64,000 bases of DNA from Pedobacter deserti (GCF_024436415.1 NZ_JAFMZQ010000001.1:1426001-1490000), one strand, 5' to 3'; positions 36,776 through 46,308 are shown, numbered from the stretch's first letter. Made by a program: numbers and translations. The notes: generated by a model not told the origin, from the letters alone.

Positions 36776-37474
36776 ATGAAAAAAACCTTTCTGGTATTAG
36801 CGCTCCTGGCCGGCTTATATAGTCAGGCTAACGCTCAGCAACAACTCAAGTTTTCAGTGAAGGCGGGATTAACCGCCCCTAAATTCGTCACCGGTGGTGG
36901 AAACACCGACATCAAAAGCTCTAAAACGAGTTCCTTTTACGCCGGCGCTTCAGTAGACATTCCGCTCAACACAACCTTATCAATTCAGCCTGGCCTGACT
37001 TTTATTGGGAAAGGCTTCAGGGAGTACTTCGCAGACGTAGACTTTGTTGAAGGGCAGTTGTTTTTACTTACTGTTGAACGAAATACCAAGCCGTATTATA
37101 TTGAGCTGCCGTTCCCTCTGGTCGCAGGTTTTAACCTGATAGGAGGAAAACTTCAGCTGGGTGCGGGTCCATACGCAGCCCTTGGCGTGGGGGGTAGACA
37201 CAAAACCAAGGTTAACGCTGTAATGGAAAGCCGAATTGGAGACGAGGGATTTGAGTTTTACGAGGATGAGAAAATAAAATTCGGAAGTTCGGAAGAAGAT
37301 GTTACACCTCGTGCCGATTTTGGCCTAAGCACGTTCGTCGCCTTCCAGTTGCGTAGTGGTATCGGTCTTCAAGGAGGCTTTAGCCGTGGACTTACTCGCG
37401 TAAATAATAATGACCCAAATAACGTTAAGATCTATAATCAGGTGCTTTCACTAGGCTTGTTTTATACTTTATAA
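36776..37474 (+). CDS. Outer membrane beta-barrel protein (PorT-like)
   Basis: 232 residues with signal peptide (FLVLALLAGLYSQANAQ). Beta-strand pattern FSVKAGLTAPKFVTGG, IQPGLTFIGKGFREYF, YIELPFPLVAGFNLIGG and C-terminal strand LSLGLFYTL fit the PorT/outer-membrane-beta-barrel domain (Bacteroidota-specific). Located in the outer membrane; role unknown. Confidence 0.87.
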   Translation: MKKTFLVLALLAGLYSQANAQQQLKFSVKAGLTAPKFVTGGGNTDIKSSKTSSFYAGASVDIPLNTTLSIQPGLTFIGKGFREYFADVDFVEGQLFLLTVERNTKPYYIELPFPLVAGFNLIGGKLQLGAGPYAALGVGGRHKTKVNAVMESRIGDEGFEFYEDEKIKFGSSEEDVTPRADFGLSTFVAFQLRSGIGLQGGFSRGLTRVNNNDPNNVKIYNQVLSLGLFYTL

Positions 37475-37529
37475 ATGTTATCCTAATTGATGGGACTAAA
37501 CATTTGTACAATTTGATTGTTCAAATGCT

Positions 37530-38018
37530 ATGAATAACACCACTCAAATCATCATACATGCAGCGCGCGTTGGAAACGTGGAAGTTCTGCAGGAACTCGT
37601 CAGGCAAAATGCAAATGTAAACGCACGAGATGAAAAAGGCTATACGCCGCTGATCATTGCATGCTATAACAATCAATACGAGGCAGCAAAATTTCTCATA
37701 GAAAACGGTGCCGACATTAATGCGGCCGACAACGGAGGAAACACCGCGCTGATGGGTGTGGCGTTTAAGGGATATGAACAGATCGCTACACTGCTCATTG
37801 AAAATGGTGCCTCGCTCGATCTGCAGCATGGAAATGGTGGAACAGCACTTATGTTTGCAGCCATGTTTGGCAGAAACGAGCTCCTGAAGCTGCTGCTCAA
37901 TGCTGGTGCCGATGCTACGCTGCTGGATGCCCGCGGCCTGTCTGTGTTTGATCTTGCTGCACAACAAGGCAATACGGAAGCGCTTAACATTCTTGAATCT
38001 ATGGCCAAAGCGAGCTAA
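37530..38018 (+). CDS. Ankyrin-repeat protein
   Basis: 162 residues made almost entirely of four to five ankyrin repeats (GYTPLIIACYNNQYEAAKFL, GNTALMGVAFKGYEQIATLL, GGTALMFAAMFGRNELLKLL and a C-terminal cap). No signal peptide, so cytoplasmic. In many bacteria a small ankyrin protein sits next to catalase (AnkB-KatB in Pseudomonas); here a catalase gene converges on it, which makes a link to peroxide defence plausible but unproven. It ends 19 bp before a strong terminator. Confidence 0.9.
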   Translation: MNNTTQIIIHAARVGNVEVLQELVRQNANVNARDEKGYTPLIIACYNNQYEAAKFLIENGADINAADNGGNTALMGVAFKGYEQIATLLIENGASLDLQHGNGGTALMFAAMFGRNELLKLLLNAGADATLLDARGLSVFDLAAQQGNTEALNILESMAKAS

Positions 38019-38030
38019 AAAACAGTCATA

Positions 38031-38075
38031 AAAAAGGCGCGTAGCGAAGGGTTTGATCCCTGCTACGCGCTTTTT
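38031..38075. terminator. Bidirectional intrinsic terminator between ankyrin and catalase genes
   Basis: GCGCGTAGC (38037-38045) and GCTACGCGC (38062-38070) form a perfect 9-bp stem, with an inner AGGG/CCCT pair. TTTTT follows (38071-38075) and AAAAA precedes (38031-38035), so it can stop transcription from both convergent genes. Confidence 0.85.
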
Positions 38076-38096
38076 CGTTATTATTGCCCCGACTTA

Positions 38097-40316
38097 TTAA
38101 GCCGGAACCATCCTTGGCTTTTCCCGCTCCCAGAAACGATGCAGTTTAATTGCTTTGATAAAGAGATCGCTCAGTTTTTCAACGTCGCCGCCTACAGCAA
38201 CGCCCTCCTTAAGTACGGTCTCCTCGCTAAACTCATCGGGCAGTTTCTTATGAAAATAGGTAGCCTCCAATACCTGCATGGCCTGCTCATCTGCGGCAAT
38301 CGCCTTGCAGTGCTTAAAGGCCTCATTCAGAAAATGTACCGCATTAGCTTCTGCTTCAAGTGTCGCAACGCTGTTGGTCCCTCCCGGCACGTAGACAGCA
38401 TCAAACAAAACCGATGCCGCGGTCAGGAAGCTATGGTCAACCGTGAGAAAAGTGCCGTCGGCTGCCGTCACCTCTCCAAGTCGTGGTGCAATCAACTCAG
38501 CAATTGCCCCCTGTGCCTCAAGTGCCGCGCGCATCGTCCGAACCGACCCGGCGGTTACGCCGTCGGCCACCAGGATGGCGATCTTACGGCTAATTATACT
38601 GTCCTTTGGTGTGTTCACCATACTCAGCGCGTCAGACTTATCCAATGAACCTTCAACCTGGATAGGCTCGTAATCTGCCGGATCACCGTCGGCCGGTACA
38701 CTTTTGTTGACCGGTTGTTCAGGTTGCTGCGGTACCGGCAGCCCTAAGCCATAGGCTACCTGACTGGCCAGTCCTTCGTCAACCAGTTTCAGTATGCCCA
38801 ACATACGCTGCCTTATGGCAACCGTTTTTACCTTTCCAAGCTCAAATACCAGGGCATCTACCAAATGGTTCTTTTCGGGGTCCGACTGACTGTTGAAGAA
38901 CAACCGGGCCTGACTAAAGTGATCCCTGAAACTATCGCTTCTTGCGCGGATCTTTTTCGCATCGATACGTTCCTGGTAAGAGGTAAAGCCACCATCGGCT
39001 GCCTTAACCTGCACCGGATCATTGTTACCCAGCGTATTCGGATTGTAGCTGGCTTTCCCGCGATTGATCGTCTGGCGCATAAAGCCGTCGCGCTGGTTGT
39101 TATGTACGGGAACGACCGGCCTGTTGATCGGGATCTCATGAAAATTCGGTCCCCCCAGCCTGATCAGTTGCGTATCTGTATACGAAAACAACCTGCCTTG
39201 CATCAGCGGATCGTTGGTAAAGTCGATGCCCGGAACAATATGGCCAACGTGAAAAGCCACCTGCTCTGTTTCCGCAAAGAAATTGTCCGGATTGCGGTTC
39301 AGCGTCATTTTACCAACACGTTGTACCGGCACAAGTTCTTCAGGTATAATCTTAGTGGGATCGAGTAAGTCAAAATCATATTTAAACTCATCTTCTTCAG
39401 GCACGATCTGCAAACCGAGTTCCCATTCAGGGAATGCCCCCGCTTCAATTGCATCCCAAAGGTCGCGACGGTGAAAATCAGGGTCCTTACCGGAAATGTT
39501 CTGTGCCTCGTCCCAAGCCACAGAGTGTACACCCAAGAGCGGCTTCCAATGAAATTTCACGAAGCTGGATTTTCCTTTCGCGTTGATTAGCCTGAATGTG
39601 TGCACGCCAAAGCCCTCCATCATCCGGTAACTTCGCGGAATGGCGCGATCGCTCATCAGCCACATAATCATGTGTGCCGACTCCGGCATCAGCGAAATGA
39701 AATCCCAGAATGTATCGTGCGCCGAAGCAGCCTGCGGTATCTCATTATCCGGTTCAGGCTTCACGGCATGCACCAGGTCGGGAAACTTCAGGGCATCCTG
39801 GATGAAAAACACAGGCATATTGTTGCCCACCAGGTCAAAATTGCCTTCCTGGGTATAAAACTTAACGGCAAAGCCCCTTACATCGCGGGCCAGGTCTGTC
39901 GACCCCCTAGATCCGGCAACTGTAGAAAAGCGCACGAACACGGGCGTTTCAATGTCGGTATCGTTTAAAAAGGCCGCTTTAGTGTATGCCGACTGAGATT
40001 TGTAGAGTTTGAATACGCCATGCGCACCCGAACCCCTGGCATGCACAACGCGTTCCGGGATACGCTCATGGTCAAAATGCGTAATCTTTTCCCTCAGAAT
40101 AAAATCTTCCAGCAAGGTCGCGCCACGCTCTCCCGCTTTCAGTGAGTTCTGGTCGTCATTTATTTTTACACCATGATTGGTGGTCATCTGTTCGTCGGTT
40201 GCATCCGCAGTATGCGGAAGGAGCGACTTCGTTTTTTCAGTTTCCTGCTGAGGTACGAGTTTGCGGTCTATCGCCTTTTCTGTACCCTGTTTTGGAGGTG
40301 AGTTTTTCTTTGCCAT
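38097..40316 (-). CDS. katE: Large-subunit monofunctional catalase (HPII/KatE type)
   Basis: 739 residues, the size of clade 2 large-subunit catalases. Distal His92 in [11 protein letters not shown], the Asn block [14 protein letters not shown] and the proximal heme tyrosine in [14 protein letters not shown] are all present. After the core (to about 580) comes a DJ-1/PfpI-like domain ([22 protein letters not shown]), as in E. coli HPII. It breaks hydrogen peroxide down to water and oxygen. It lies 7 bp after the ferritin-like gene in one operon. Confidence 0.95.
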   Translation of the reverse strand: MAKKNSPPKQGTEKAIDRKLVPQQETEKTKSLLPHTADATDEQMTTNHGVKINDDQNSLKAGERGATLLEDFILREKITHFDHERIPERVVHARGSGAHGVFKLYKSQSAYTKAAFLNDTDIETPVFVRFSTVAGSRGSTDLARDVRGFAVKFYTQEGNFDLVGNNMPVFFIQDALKFPDLVHAVKPEPDNEIPQAASAHDTFWDFISLMPESAHMIMWLMSDRAIPRSYRMMEGFGVHTFRLINAKGKSSFVKFHWKPLLGVHSVAWDEAQNISGKDPDFHRRDLWDAIEAGAFPEWELGLQIVPEEDEFKYDFDLLDPTKIIPEELVPVQRVGKMTLNRNPDNFFAETEQVAFHVGHIVPGIDFTNDPLMQGRLFSYTDTQLIRLGGPNFHEIPINRPVVPVHNNQRDGFMRQTINRGKASYNPNTLGNNDPVQVKAADGGFTSYQERIDAKKIRARSDSFRDHFSQARLFFNSQSDPEKNHLVDALVFELGKVKTVAIRQRMLGILKLVDEGLASQVAYGLGLPVPQQPEQPVNKSVPADGDPADYEPIQVEGSLDKSDALSMVNTPKDSIISRKIAILVADGVTAGSVRTMRAALEAQGAIAELIAPRLGEVTAADGTFLTVDHSFLTAASVLFDAVYVPGGTNSVATLEAEANAVHFLNEAFKHCKAIAADEQAMQVLEATYFHKKLPDEFSEETVLKEGVAVGGDVEKLSDLFIKAIKLHRFWEREKPRMVPA

Positions 40317-40323
40317 AGTTCAA

Positions 40324-40875
40324 TTATGCCTCCTCAGCAGCTTTATAGTTGATATTCTTTTCTGCGATCTCGGTAAGATTCAGATCCGCGTTCTTTTCTT
40401 CCTCAAGTGTTTGGGTAAGTACTTCGGCAACCTCTGATAGGCCCAGTGTTGCCGCCAGCTGAACCAGTCCGCCATAAGAGGCAATTTCATAATGCTCCAC
40501 TTTCTGCGACGCTAAGATGATCCCAACATCTCGCGTTGCCGTCCCAGCCTCAGTGCTCTCAATGATGCTTTCGCCTTCTTTGGCCAGCCCTTCCATTGCG
40601 TCGCACTTTTTAGCCTGCGGCTTTTCGCCCAGCAGATCAAAAACCTGCTCAAGCCTTTTTACATGTGTTTCCGTCTCGGTAAGATGCTTGCCAATCGCTC
40701 CAGCAAGTTCCGAAGATGTCGCAGATTTCTGCATTTTAGGCAGCGTTTTCACCAGGTGATTCTCTGCCCAGTATAAGTCCTTGATGCTGTCGACAAATAG
40801 TTCCTTCAATGCCGGCTCCGCTGCCGGATTTGTTTTTGTGCTGAACTTAGGTTCAGATCCACTTTTAGCTTTCAT
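40324..40875 (-). CDS. Ferritin-like DUF892 (YciE/YciF) family protein
   Basis: 183 residues. A four-helix DUF892 domain (about 25-180): LKELFVDSIKDLYWAENHLV, HLTETETHVKRLEQVFDLLG, SQKVEHYEIASYGGLVQLA, EVLTQTLEEEKNADLNLTEIA, with the E/H residues that could bind a di-metal centre. Family members respond to stress. It is the first gene of the operon with catalase, which supports an oxidative-stress role. Confidence 0.92.
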   Translation of the reverse strand: MKAKSGSEPKFSTKTNPAAEPALKELFVDSIKDLYWAENHLVKTLPKMQKSATSSELAGAIGKHLTETETHVKRLEQVFDLLGEKPQAKKCDAMEGLAKEGESIIESTEAGTATRDVGIILASQKVEHYEIASYGGLVQLAATLGLSEVAEVLTQTLEEEKNADLNLTEIAEKNINYKAAEEA

Positions 40876-40967
40876 AGGGTCATGTATATGGTGTAATACC
40901 CATACCTAACAATCGCACTGCTAAGTAGTTTTAGACAGTATGATATATACTCCTTATACAATGCTCC

Positions 40968-41035
40968 AGCAATGGTTGAATGGTCGTTGGATCATTCAAC
41001 CATTGCTCAACGATCATTCAAGGATCGTTCAACCT
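40968..41035. repeat. Imperfect 11-bp tandem array overlapping a 15-bp perfect inverted repeat
   Basis: Four successive 11-bp units with a TCAA core run from 40992 to 41035: TCATTCAACCA, TTGCTCAACGA, TCATTCAAGGA, TCGTTCAACCT. The first forms, with the upstream sequence, a perfect 15-bp inverted repeat: AGCAATGGTTGAATG (40968-40982), 10-nt spacer, CATTCAACCATTGCT (40993-41007). It fills the gap between the ferritin-like gene and the 41042 gene. The nested structure could act as a terminator or be a mobile or repetitive intergenic element. Confidence 0.7.
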
Positions 41036-41041
41036 TGTATT

Positions 41042-42604
41042 TTATTTACCATGATAGAGGTATAGCGCCCCGTAACTCCAGTTCGGACCGCTTAAGCCGG
41101 GATAGTTGAACCGGTCCATCATCAGGGCGACGAAACGGAAAGGATAGCCCTCGGGCAACTGCACCACGTTCGGCCATACCCGGGTTCCTGAAGTTTCGCT
41201 CCATGGTGGCAGGTCCATCTTTAAAACGCCGGCTTCCCTGAGATCTGGGTAGGTGTAAATAAAAATTTGCCGTTCAGAACTGCCGGAAAAACAGTAATAG
41301 CGACCATCTATCTTTTGAATGGATGTGCCGGTAGAATTATGGGCCACCGGGCCTGCTATCTTTTTGTAGTCCTTGTTCCAATGGGCCGATTCAAGGATAA
41401 CAGCTTTATAACCATCATGATTTTCGCAGGTAAGTATGCGCCATTTTTTTGCCTGTTCATCGAAAAGGATGTGCGGATCTTCAATGTCGCCCACAATCCC
41501 AAACGGTGCGGCGGTCATCACCGAAAATCCGAACCTTGGATCTTTTCTACTTTCTATGGTGAGCAGTTGCTTTTTCTCTTTGTCGGGACTGGCGTATGCA
41601 CTAAAACCAGTGGTAATTCCCCGCCAGATCTTATCGCGGCGGTCGAAGAAAATGTGTGAAGCCACTTCATTTCTGAGCAGGCCATCGTTGCGATCGAACA
41701 CAATAATGCCTTCCAGCTTAACATCAAACACCGTTGGGTCCATGCTGAAAACGCCCTGAATATGATGCGGCAGGGCACGTCCGCGAATAGACATGGTGTA
41801 CCACAATCTTCCCTGATCGAGAAGCGGCTCTCCATTCTCGTAGGTTATGGCACGAATGTCGGCCTGGCCGGTGCCAGTGGTCAGCGCCATGCCGGCCTTG
41901 TTGATGCTAACTTTGCCGGAGCTTATCGATGAAAACAAATGTGATTGAAAGGTATGGATCCGCTCTTTGCTCCGCAGATCTATGTCTTTGTTAAAATCAG
42001 CTTGTCCGATCACTTGCGGCAGCTCTTCGTTTTGCAGGTATAGCACAAGCCCACTACCAAGCATTTGCAAAATGATCCTGCCTTTCAGGGTTGTGTTTTC
42101 GACACCAGGCACCGTAATGGTGGACTCCTTGATCAACCTCGCATTGTTGATTAGCCGCAACGCAGTGCCAGTTAACACACCATCTTTGTGCCTTACCGTA
42201 ATAAATAACTGTTCCTTTTTAGCCGGATCAGAGAATTCAAAGCCCAATTCCCCTTCCCCGGCACACGAATTCAGATCGATGGTGTAAGTCGAAAACGGGT
42301 TAAATCCGCCCATCCAGATGGCCGTCTGCGTTTTCTCCGTCGATTCGATAACAAGCTTGCCTTGCTTAATAGAAATTTCAGACTGGTTCGGCAGATAGTG
42401 CGCCACCGGATGCATCGACTCCATTCCGACGATTTTCTGCGGGTCCAGTTTGGCCAGGGGAATCGATTGGCCTTCATCGAAGATCAGTCGGCGTACTGCC
42501 TGACGTGTAAAACTGATCTGGTCGGCCAAGGTTTGCTGACCAAAGGCCGGGTGGGTCGACATGAACACGAAAAATATCAGAAAATGAATCAGTTTAGGCT
42601 GCAT
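41042..42604 (-). CDS. Secreted protein, possibly five-bladed beta-propeller glycosidase-like
   Basis: 520 residues with signal peptide (IHFLIFFVFMSTHPAFGQ). A beta-sandwich-like N-terminal half, then a C-terminal half with blade-like repeats: VASHIFFDRRDKIWRGITTG, GDIEDPHILFDEQAKKWR, STGTSIQKIDGRYYCFSGSS. The 'DPH...W' patterns resemble GH43/GH32-type furanosidase propellers, but I cannot point to a full set of catalytic acids. Periplasmic or surface. Its start is 65 bp from the divergent large TlpA-type gene. Function uncertain. Confidence 0.6.
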   Translation of the reverse strand: MQPKLIHFLIFFVFMSTHPAFGQQTLADQISFTRQAVRRLIFDEGQSIPLAKLDPQKIVGMESMHPVAHYLPNQSEISIKQGKLVIESTEKTQTAIWMGGFNPFSTYTIDLNSCAGEGELGFEFSDPAKKEQLFITVRHKDGVLTGTALRLINNARLIKESTITVPGVENTTLKGRIILQMLGSGLVLYLQNEELPQVIGQADFNKDIDLRSKERIHTFQSHLFSSISSGKVSINKAGMALTTGTGQADIRAITYENGEPLLDQGRLWYTMSIRGRALPHHIQGVFSMDPTVFDVKLEGIIVFDRNDGLLRNEVASHIFFDRRDKIWRGITTGFSAYASPDKEKKQLLTIESRKDPRFGFSVMTAAPFGIVGDIEDPHILFDEQAKKWRILTCENHDGYKAVILESAHWNKDYKKIAGPVAHNSTGTSIQKIDGRYYCFSGSSERQIFIYTYPDLREAGVLKMDLPPWSETSGTRVWPNVVQLPEGYPFRFVALMMDRFNYPGLSGPNWSYGALYLYHGK

Positions 42605-42623
42605 AGCAGCGAATATAAGTTAT

Positions 42624-42652
42624 TTGGCAGGTCAAAAAAATCCATATCTTTA
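42624..42652 (+). promoter_or_regulatory. Bacteroidota-type promoter for the 42670 gene
   Basis: TTG (42624-42626) as -33 element, 18-nt spacer, TATCTTTA (42645-42652; one mismatch to TAnnTTTG). The box ends 17 nt before the ATG at 42670. The best two-part promoter match in this window. Confidence 0.5.
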
Positions 42653-42669
42653 TTTGAAATAACCAAATT

Positions 42670-44958
42670 ATGAAAGTCCAATTATCGCTCGTATTTGCTT
42701 TGCTGCTCAGCATGGGCATCAAAGCGCAAACGCTCAATCTGCCAAAGAACTACAGTTTCGAAATACAAACAACACAAACAGATAAAGGCAGTTATCCATC
42801 AGAAATTACGGATACTTATGCTTTTAAGTCGCTAGGCAGGAATAAAGACGGGGATTTTATGCTGGAGTGCAAGTTGGTAAATGCAACTTACGGTTCTTCG
42901 CAAATGGGGGGAACGTTGCTCAATACGGATAAGATCAGGGAAACGGATTTTCGTACGACAGCGATCCTTAAACACCTGGCGCTTTTGGATAAGCCATTTC
43001 AACTCACCATATCTCCTGAGGGAAAAGTCTTGGCTGTATCGGGCGCTGAAGAAATTGTGAAGCAAAGGTTCGCTGTCTGGAAAATCGCAGAAGAAACCTC
43101 TAAAGGAACGCTGGAATATTTGGCCGCGGCAATTAAAGCTGAAATGCAGGCCTTGTTTTTTGATGGCAAGACTGCGGATGTAGCACAGGCGCAGACTGCA
43201 AACAAGTTGGAGGGTGAAACGAAGATCAGTACGGTGAACAGCACAGCACGTACCACAACGTATCAGACATCAAACCAAATTGGTGACGTTCAGGCAGATC
43301 GGAAATTTGTGATTGATAAGAAAACAGGTTTGGTCAAGGAGTCGAGAGCGCAAAGTAAAACGCAGTTTAAGCAGAGTCCGCAACCGGGCATCAGCAGTAA
43401 TGCGAGGATTGATGTGTCGACTGTTCAGAAGCTGCAGGCGGTGAGTCAGCGCAAGCCACTTGATACCGCCTGGATTAATATGGCAGTAAGGTTTAGCTAC
43501 TGGAGCGATGCCTTGAAGGAATCTGACAAATACGATTCTACACGGGTTTTTGCATTGTTTAAGAAACCAGACTCTCGGTTTGTGAACGACAATTATTATA
43601 TTCAGAACAGGCTGAGTGCGCTGCAGCGCGTGGATGGCGATAAAGCGGATCTGATGTACGATTCCTTGTTAAGCACCACGCCTAACAAATCCCTAAAGGG
43701 CAATTATATACATCTTGTAAACAAACTGAGTTTCACATATCATGATGAGCAGGATGTAGCGTCGCTCTACGATCTGACCACCTATGCCGCAGAAACGGAG
43801 GCTTTTGAGAGCTGGCTGCAAAGCTCTTTTTGTCAGGCTATAAGCGCGGCCAAAAGTCCGGGTGAGTTGGACGGCAAAATAGACAAGGCTTATGTGCTGA
43901 GCGGTATGATGCTTGCAAGCAAGGATGCTGAGTATCTGAAAAAGGTGCGCCCGCTTGCCATTTGGTCTAGGGCAAAGCAGGCATCGAGTGCGGAGGCTGC
44001 AATTGCAGCGGCTAAAACATTCCATGAGATGTCTGATCAGGACATTCAGGCAGGCAACGGCTCCCGCTATGCGTTGCTGGTATATCAAATGCTCCAGGCA
44101 GCTGGTCGCCCAGTCGAAGCGGGAGCGCTCCTCGATGGTACGATAGCACGGTTGGAACGGTTTACCGCCGATTCCTTGAGCGCAAGAAAGTATCTGGATA
44201 AAAATTTACTGGCGGGCGCTTATTACCTGAAGTTTCTAAGGGATGAGGCGAAAGGCGACGGTTCTGCTTTCCGGAGTTTATCTAAAGCCGCCCAGTATTC
44301 GCCGGCTAGCAGTAAAGAAAAGGCGCATATGAGTTTTTATGATCGTGCGCTGCTTGATACCAAAGAAGGGTACCGCGACCTGTTCATCGAAAAGCTATTG
44401 GCGGTCGGCAATGAGGCCGAAGCGTCTGATGTCTTCGTAACTCATATCACGGCTATGCCCGAGCAAATCCTTGAAATGAAGAAGCTGTACGAAGAAAAGT
44501 TTAAGAAGGATGATTTTTCTGCCTTTTTTCAAAAGCGGATTGTAAGTGGCTGGCCTGCTGCCCCAACTTTTGCGCTTGCTGCGGTAAACGGGGGTCAGCA
44601 TAGCCTGGCCGATTTTAAAGGTAAATGGTTGGTCATGGATTTCTGGGGAACCTGGTGTGGCCCGTGCCGGGCTGAAATGCCCGATGTGAACCGGTTTAGC
44701 GACGAAGTAAAGGATGGCAAACATAAAAACGTACAGTTTCTGAGTGTCGCCTGCAACGATCAGGAGGATAAAGTAAAAGCCTATCTTGAGGAGAACAACT
44801 TCGGCATTCCGGTAGCCATGTCAGACGGCATTATACAGCGCAATTACAGTATAAGAGGTTATCCGTCCAAGATCATCGTCTCGCCCGAGGGTAAGATGAT
44901 ACAGGTAGATTTCGGAAAGGATTGGAAGAAAGTTATTACAGCTTTTAGTCAGCTATAG
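42670..44958 (+). CDS. Very large TlpA-family thioredoxin-domain protein
   Basis: 762 residues, about twice the usual TlpA length. Signal peptide (LSLVFALLLSMGIKAQ), a beta-rich region (about 20-260) of unassigned family, a long helical middle (about 280-590, alpha-solenoid look) and a C-terminal thioredoxin domain (about 630-762). Active site WCGPC with Cys663 and Cys666; cis-proline loop GYPSKI. Predicted periplasmic or surface-anchored disulfide oxidoreductase with a built-in binding part. It stands alone between two terminator-like elements, divergent from the propeller-like gene. Function of the first 600 residues is not recognised. Confidence 0.85.
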   Translation: MKVQLSLVFALLLSMGIKAQTLNLPKNYSFEIQTTQTDKGSYPSEITDTYAFKSLGRNKDGDFMLECKLVNATYGSSQMGGTLLNTDKIRETDFRTTAILKHLALLDKPFQLTISPEGKVLAVSGAEEIVKQRFAVWKIAEETSKGTLEYLAAAIKAEMQALFFDGKTADVAQAQTANKLEGETKISTVNSTARTTTYQTSNQIGDVQADRKFVIDKKTGLVKESRAQSKTQFKQSPQPGISSNARIDVSTVQKLQAVSQRKPLDTAWINMAVRFSYWSDALKESDKYDSTRVFALFKKPDSRFVNDNYYIQNRLSALQRVDGDKADLMYDSLLSTTPNKSLKGNYIHLVNKLSFTYHDEQDVASLYDLTTYAAETEAFESWLQSSFCQAISAAKSPGELDGKIDKAYVLSGMMLASKDAEYLKKVRPLAIWSRAKQASSAEAAIAAAKTFHEMSDQDIQAGNGSRYALLVYQMLQAAGRPVEAGALLDGTIARLERFTADSLSARKYLDKNLLAGAYYLKFLRDEAKGDGSAFRSLSKAAQYSPASSKEKAHMSFYDRALLDTKEGYRDLFIEKLLAVGNEAEASDVFVTHITAMPEQILEMKKLYEEKFKKDDFSAFFQKRIVSGWPAAPTFALAAVNGGQHSLADFKGKWLVMDFWGTWCGPCRAEMPDVNRFSDEVKDGKHKNVQFLSVACNDQEDKVKAYLEENNFGIPVAMSDGIIQRNYSIRGYPSKIIVSPEGKMIQVDFGKDWKKVITAFSQL

Positions 44959-44980
44959 ATATCAAAGCTTAATATATTGA

Positions 44981-45028
44981 AATAGCATATAGACCTGCCT
45001 TTAGGCGGCGTTCTATATGCTATTTTTT
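44981..45028 (+). terminator. Strong intrinsic terminator, 13-bp stem
   Basis: AATAGCATATAGA (44981-44993) and TCTATATGCTATT (45012-45024) form a perfect 13-bp stem, followed by T-rich TTTT to 45028. It lies 22 bp after the stop at 44958 and just before the module C TlpA-like stop (45040) on the other strand; the A-rich left flank is too short to be sure it works both ways. Confidence 0.85.
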
Positions 45029-45039
45029 AGTTAGAGAAA

Positions 45040-46230
45040 CTATCTCAGTACTTTTTCCAAAGCCTCCCAAACTTCGTTACCGCGCAGTCCTTTATCAATA
45101 ATTTTCCCGCTCGGGTCGAGCAAAAAATTCTGAGGAATGGCCTTCACGTCGTATAACGCCGCTGCAGCGTTTTTCCATCCTTGCAAATCGGATAGCTGTG
45201 TCCAGTGCAAGCCGTCGTCGTGAATGGCTTTAATCCAGGCCTGTTTCAGTTTGGCATCGTCAAGTGAAACGCCGATGATCTCGAAGCCCTTATCTTTAAA
45301 TTCCTTATATGCCTTTACCAGCGAAGGGTTTTCAAGGCGACAGGGCGCGCACCAGCTTGCCCAAAAATCAATCAACACGTATTTTCCCCTGAACTCACGT
45401 ATACTGACAGGTTTGCCGGTAGTGTCGTTCATGCTGAAAACCGGTGCTTCCGTACCAATAGCAGGTCCGACCTTTTGCCGTTCAGCCCTGTTTTTGCGTG
45501 CCGCTGCATCTGAGATCTCAAATAGCCTGCTCATCTCTTTCGCAACAGGCGGCTGGACATCCCGAGGAAGCATGGCGAGCAGGCTATCTGCTAACTGGCG
45601 GTTAATCCGATAGTCAGAAATAACCTTTAGTACGAGCATGGGTGCGATTGGCGAGGAGGGATGTTGTTTTATCTCCGTAATTATTTGGGCCTGCAACAAC
45701 TCCGACATCTTGGTCAGGATGCCGATAAATCCGAGTTTTGCGCGGTCGGGTACAGTCAGGAATGCTTTTCTAGCCGCATCTGTCACATTCTTAAACAGCG
45801 AATCGGAGACTGAACCTCTGACTATGGAGCTGTCTTTGATCGTGATCATGGGCAGGTTCCGCTTCTCTGCAGAAGCCCTGTCCCTTGTTATGACAGCGGG
45901 CAGGGTGATGACCTGTTGCGTGCCTGGGGCGGCGATAATACTTGCAATTACAGCGCCCTGAACCTTTCGGCTTATTTTTACATGAGCCGGTATCGGCAAT
46001 GTTCCGCTTATGGTATAGCGCCCCGCAATGACCTTAACGCTATCTGTTTCTTTATTTAGATAGGGTTTAAAGGTAAAGTAAATTACCTTTGGAATCGAGT
46101 CGGCCGGCAGCGCGGTCATGTCGCCCTGGATTACGAACCTTTTTTCATTCGTTTGGGCATAATTGCTCAACGGGAGCCATAAGACTATCATGGGCAGCAA
46201 TAGCTGCCACTTTTTGAAATGCTTCAACAT
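45040..46230 (-). CDS. TlpA-family thioredoxin-like protein (module C)
   Basis: 396 residues with signal peptide (WQLLLPMIVLWLPLSNYAQ). DUF4369-like N-terminal domain (about 28-130), helical linker, thioredoxin domain (about 268-396). Active site WCAPC, Cys294 and Cys297; cis-proline loop AIPQNF. Closely alike the second TlpA of module A in its C-terminus (shared DDGLHWTQLSDLQGWKN against DDGMPWTQLSDLKGWKN). Periplasmic redox enzyme. It is separated from susD by 78 bp containing a strong hairpin. Confidence 0.92.
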   Translation of the reverse strand: MLKHFKKWQLLLPMIVLWLPLSNYAQTNEKRFVIQGDMTALPADSIPKVIYFTFKPYLNKETDSVKVIAGRYTISGTLPIPAHVKISRKVQGAVIASIIAAPGTQQVITLPAVITRDRASAEKRNLPMITIKDSSIVRGSVSDSLFKNVTDAARKAFLTVPDRAKLGFIGILTKMSELLQAQIITEIKQHPSSPIAPMLVLKVISDYRINRQLADSLLAMLPRDVQPPVAKEMSRLFEISDAAARKNRAERQKVGPAIGTEAPVFSMNDTTGKPVSIREFRGKYVLIDFWASWCAPCRLENPSLVKAYKEFKDKGFEIIGVSLDDAKLKQAWIKAIHDDGLHWTQLSDLQGWKNAAAALYDVKAIPQNFLLDPSGKIIDKGLRGNEVWEALEKVLR

Positions 46231-46247
46231 CGTTAAAATCGTTTAAT

Positions 46248-46275
46248 GATCCCAGGTTCATTTGAACCCGGGATC
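46248..46275 (-). promoter_or_regulatory. Intercistronic hairpin between susD and the TlpA gene of module C
   Basis: GATCCCAGGTTCA (46248-46260), 2-nt loop, TGAACCCGGGATC (46263-46275): 12 of 13 pairs. It lies 33 nt after the susD stop and 17 nt before the TlpA start. No long T-run follows in the operon direction, so a partial terminator or mRNA-stabilising stem is likely. Confidence 0.6.
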
Positions 46276-46308
46276 GCGTTAGAAGTAATCGTATCGTGCT
46301 CTGCAGCA

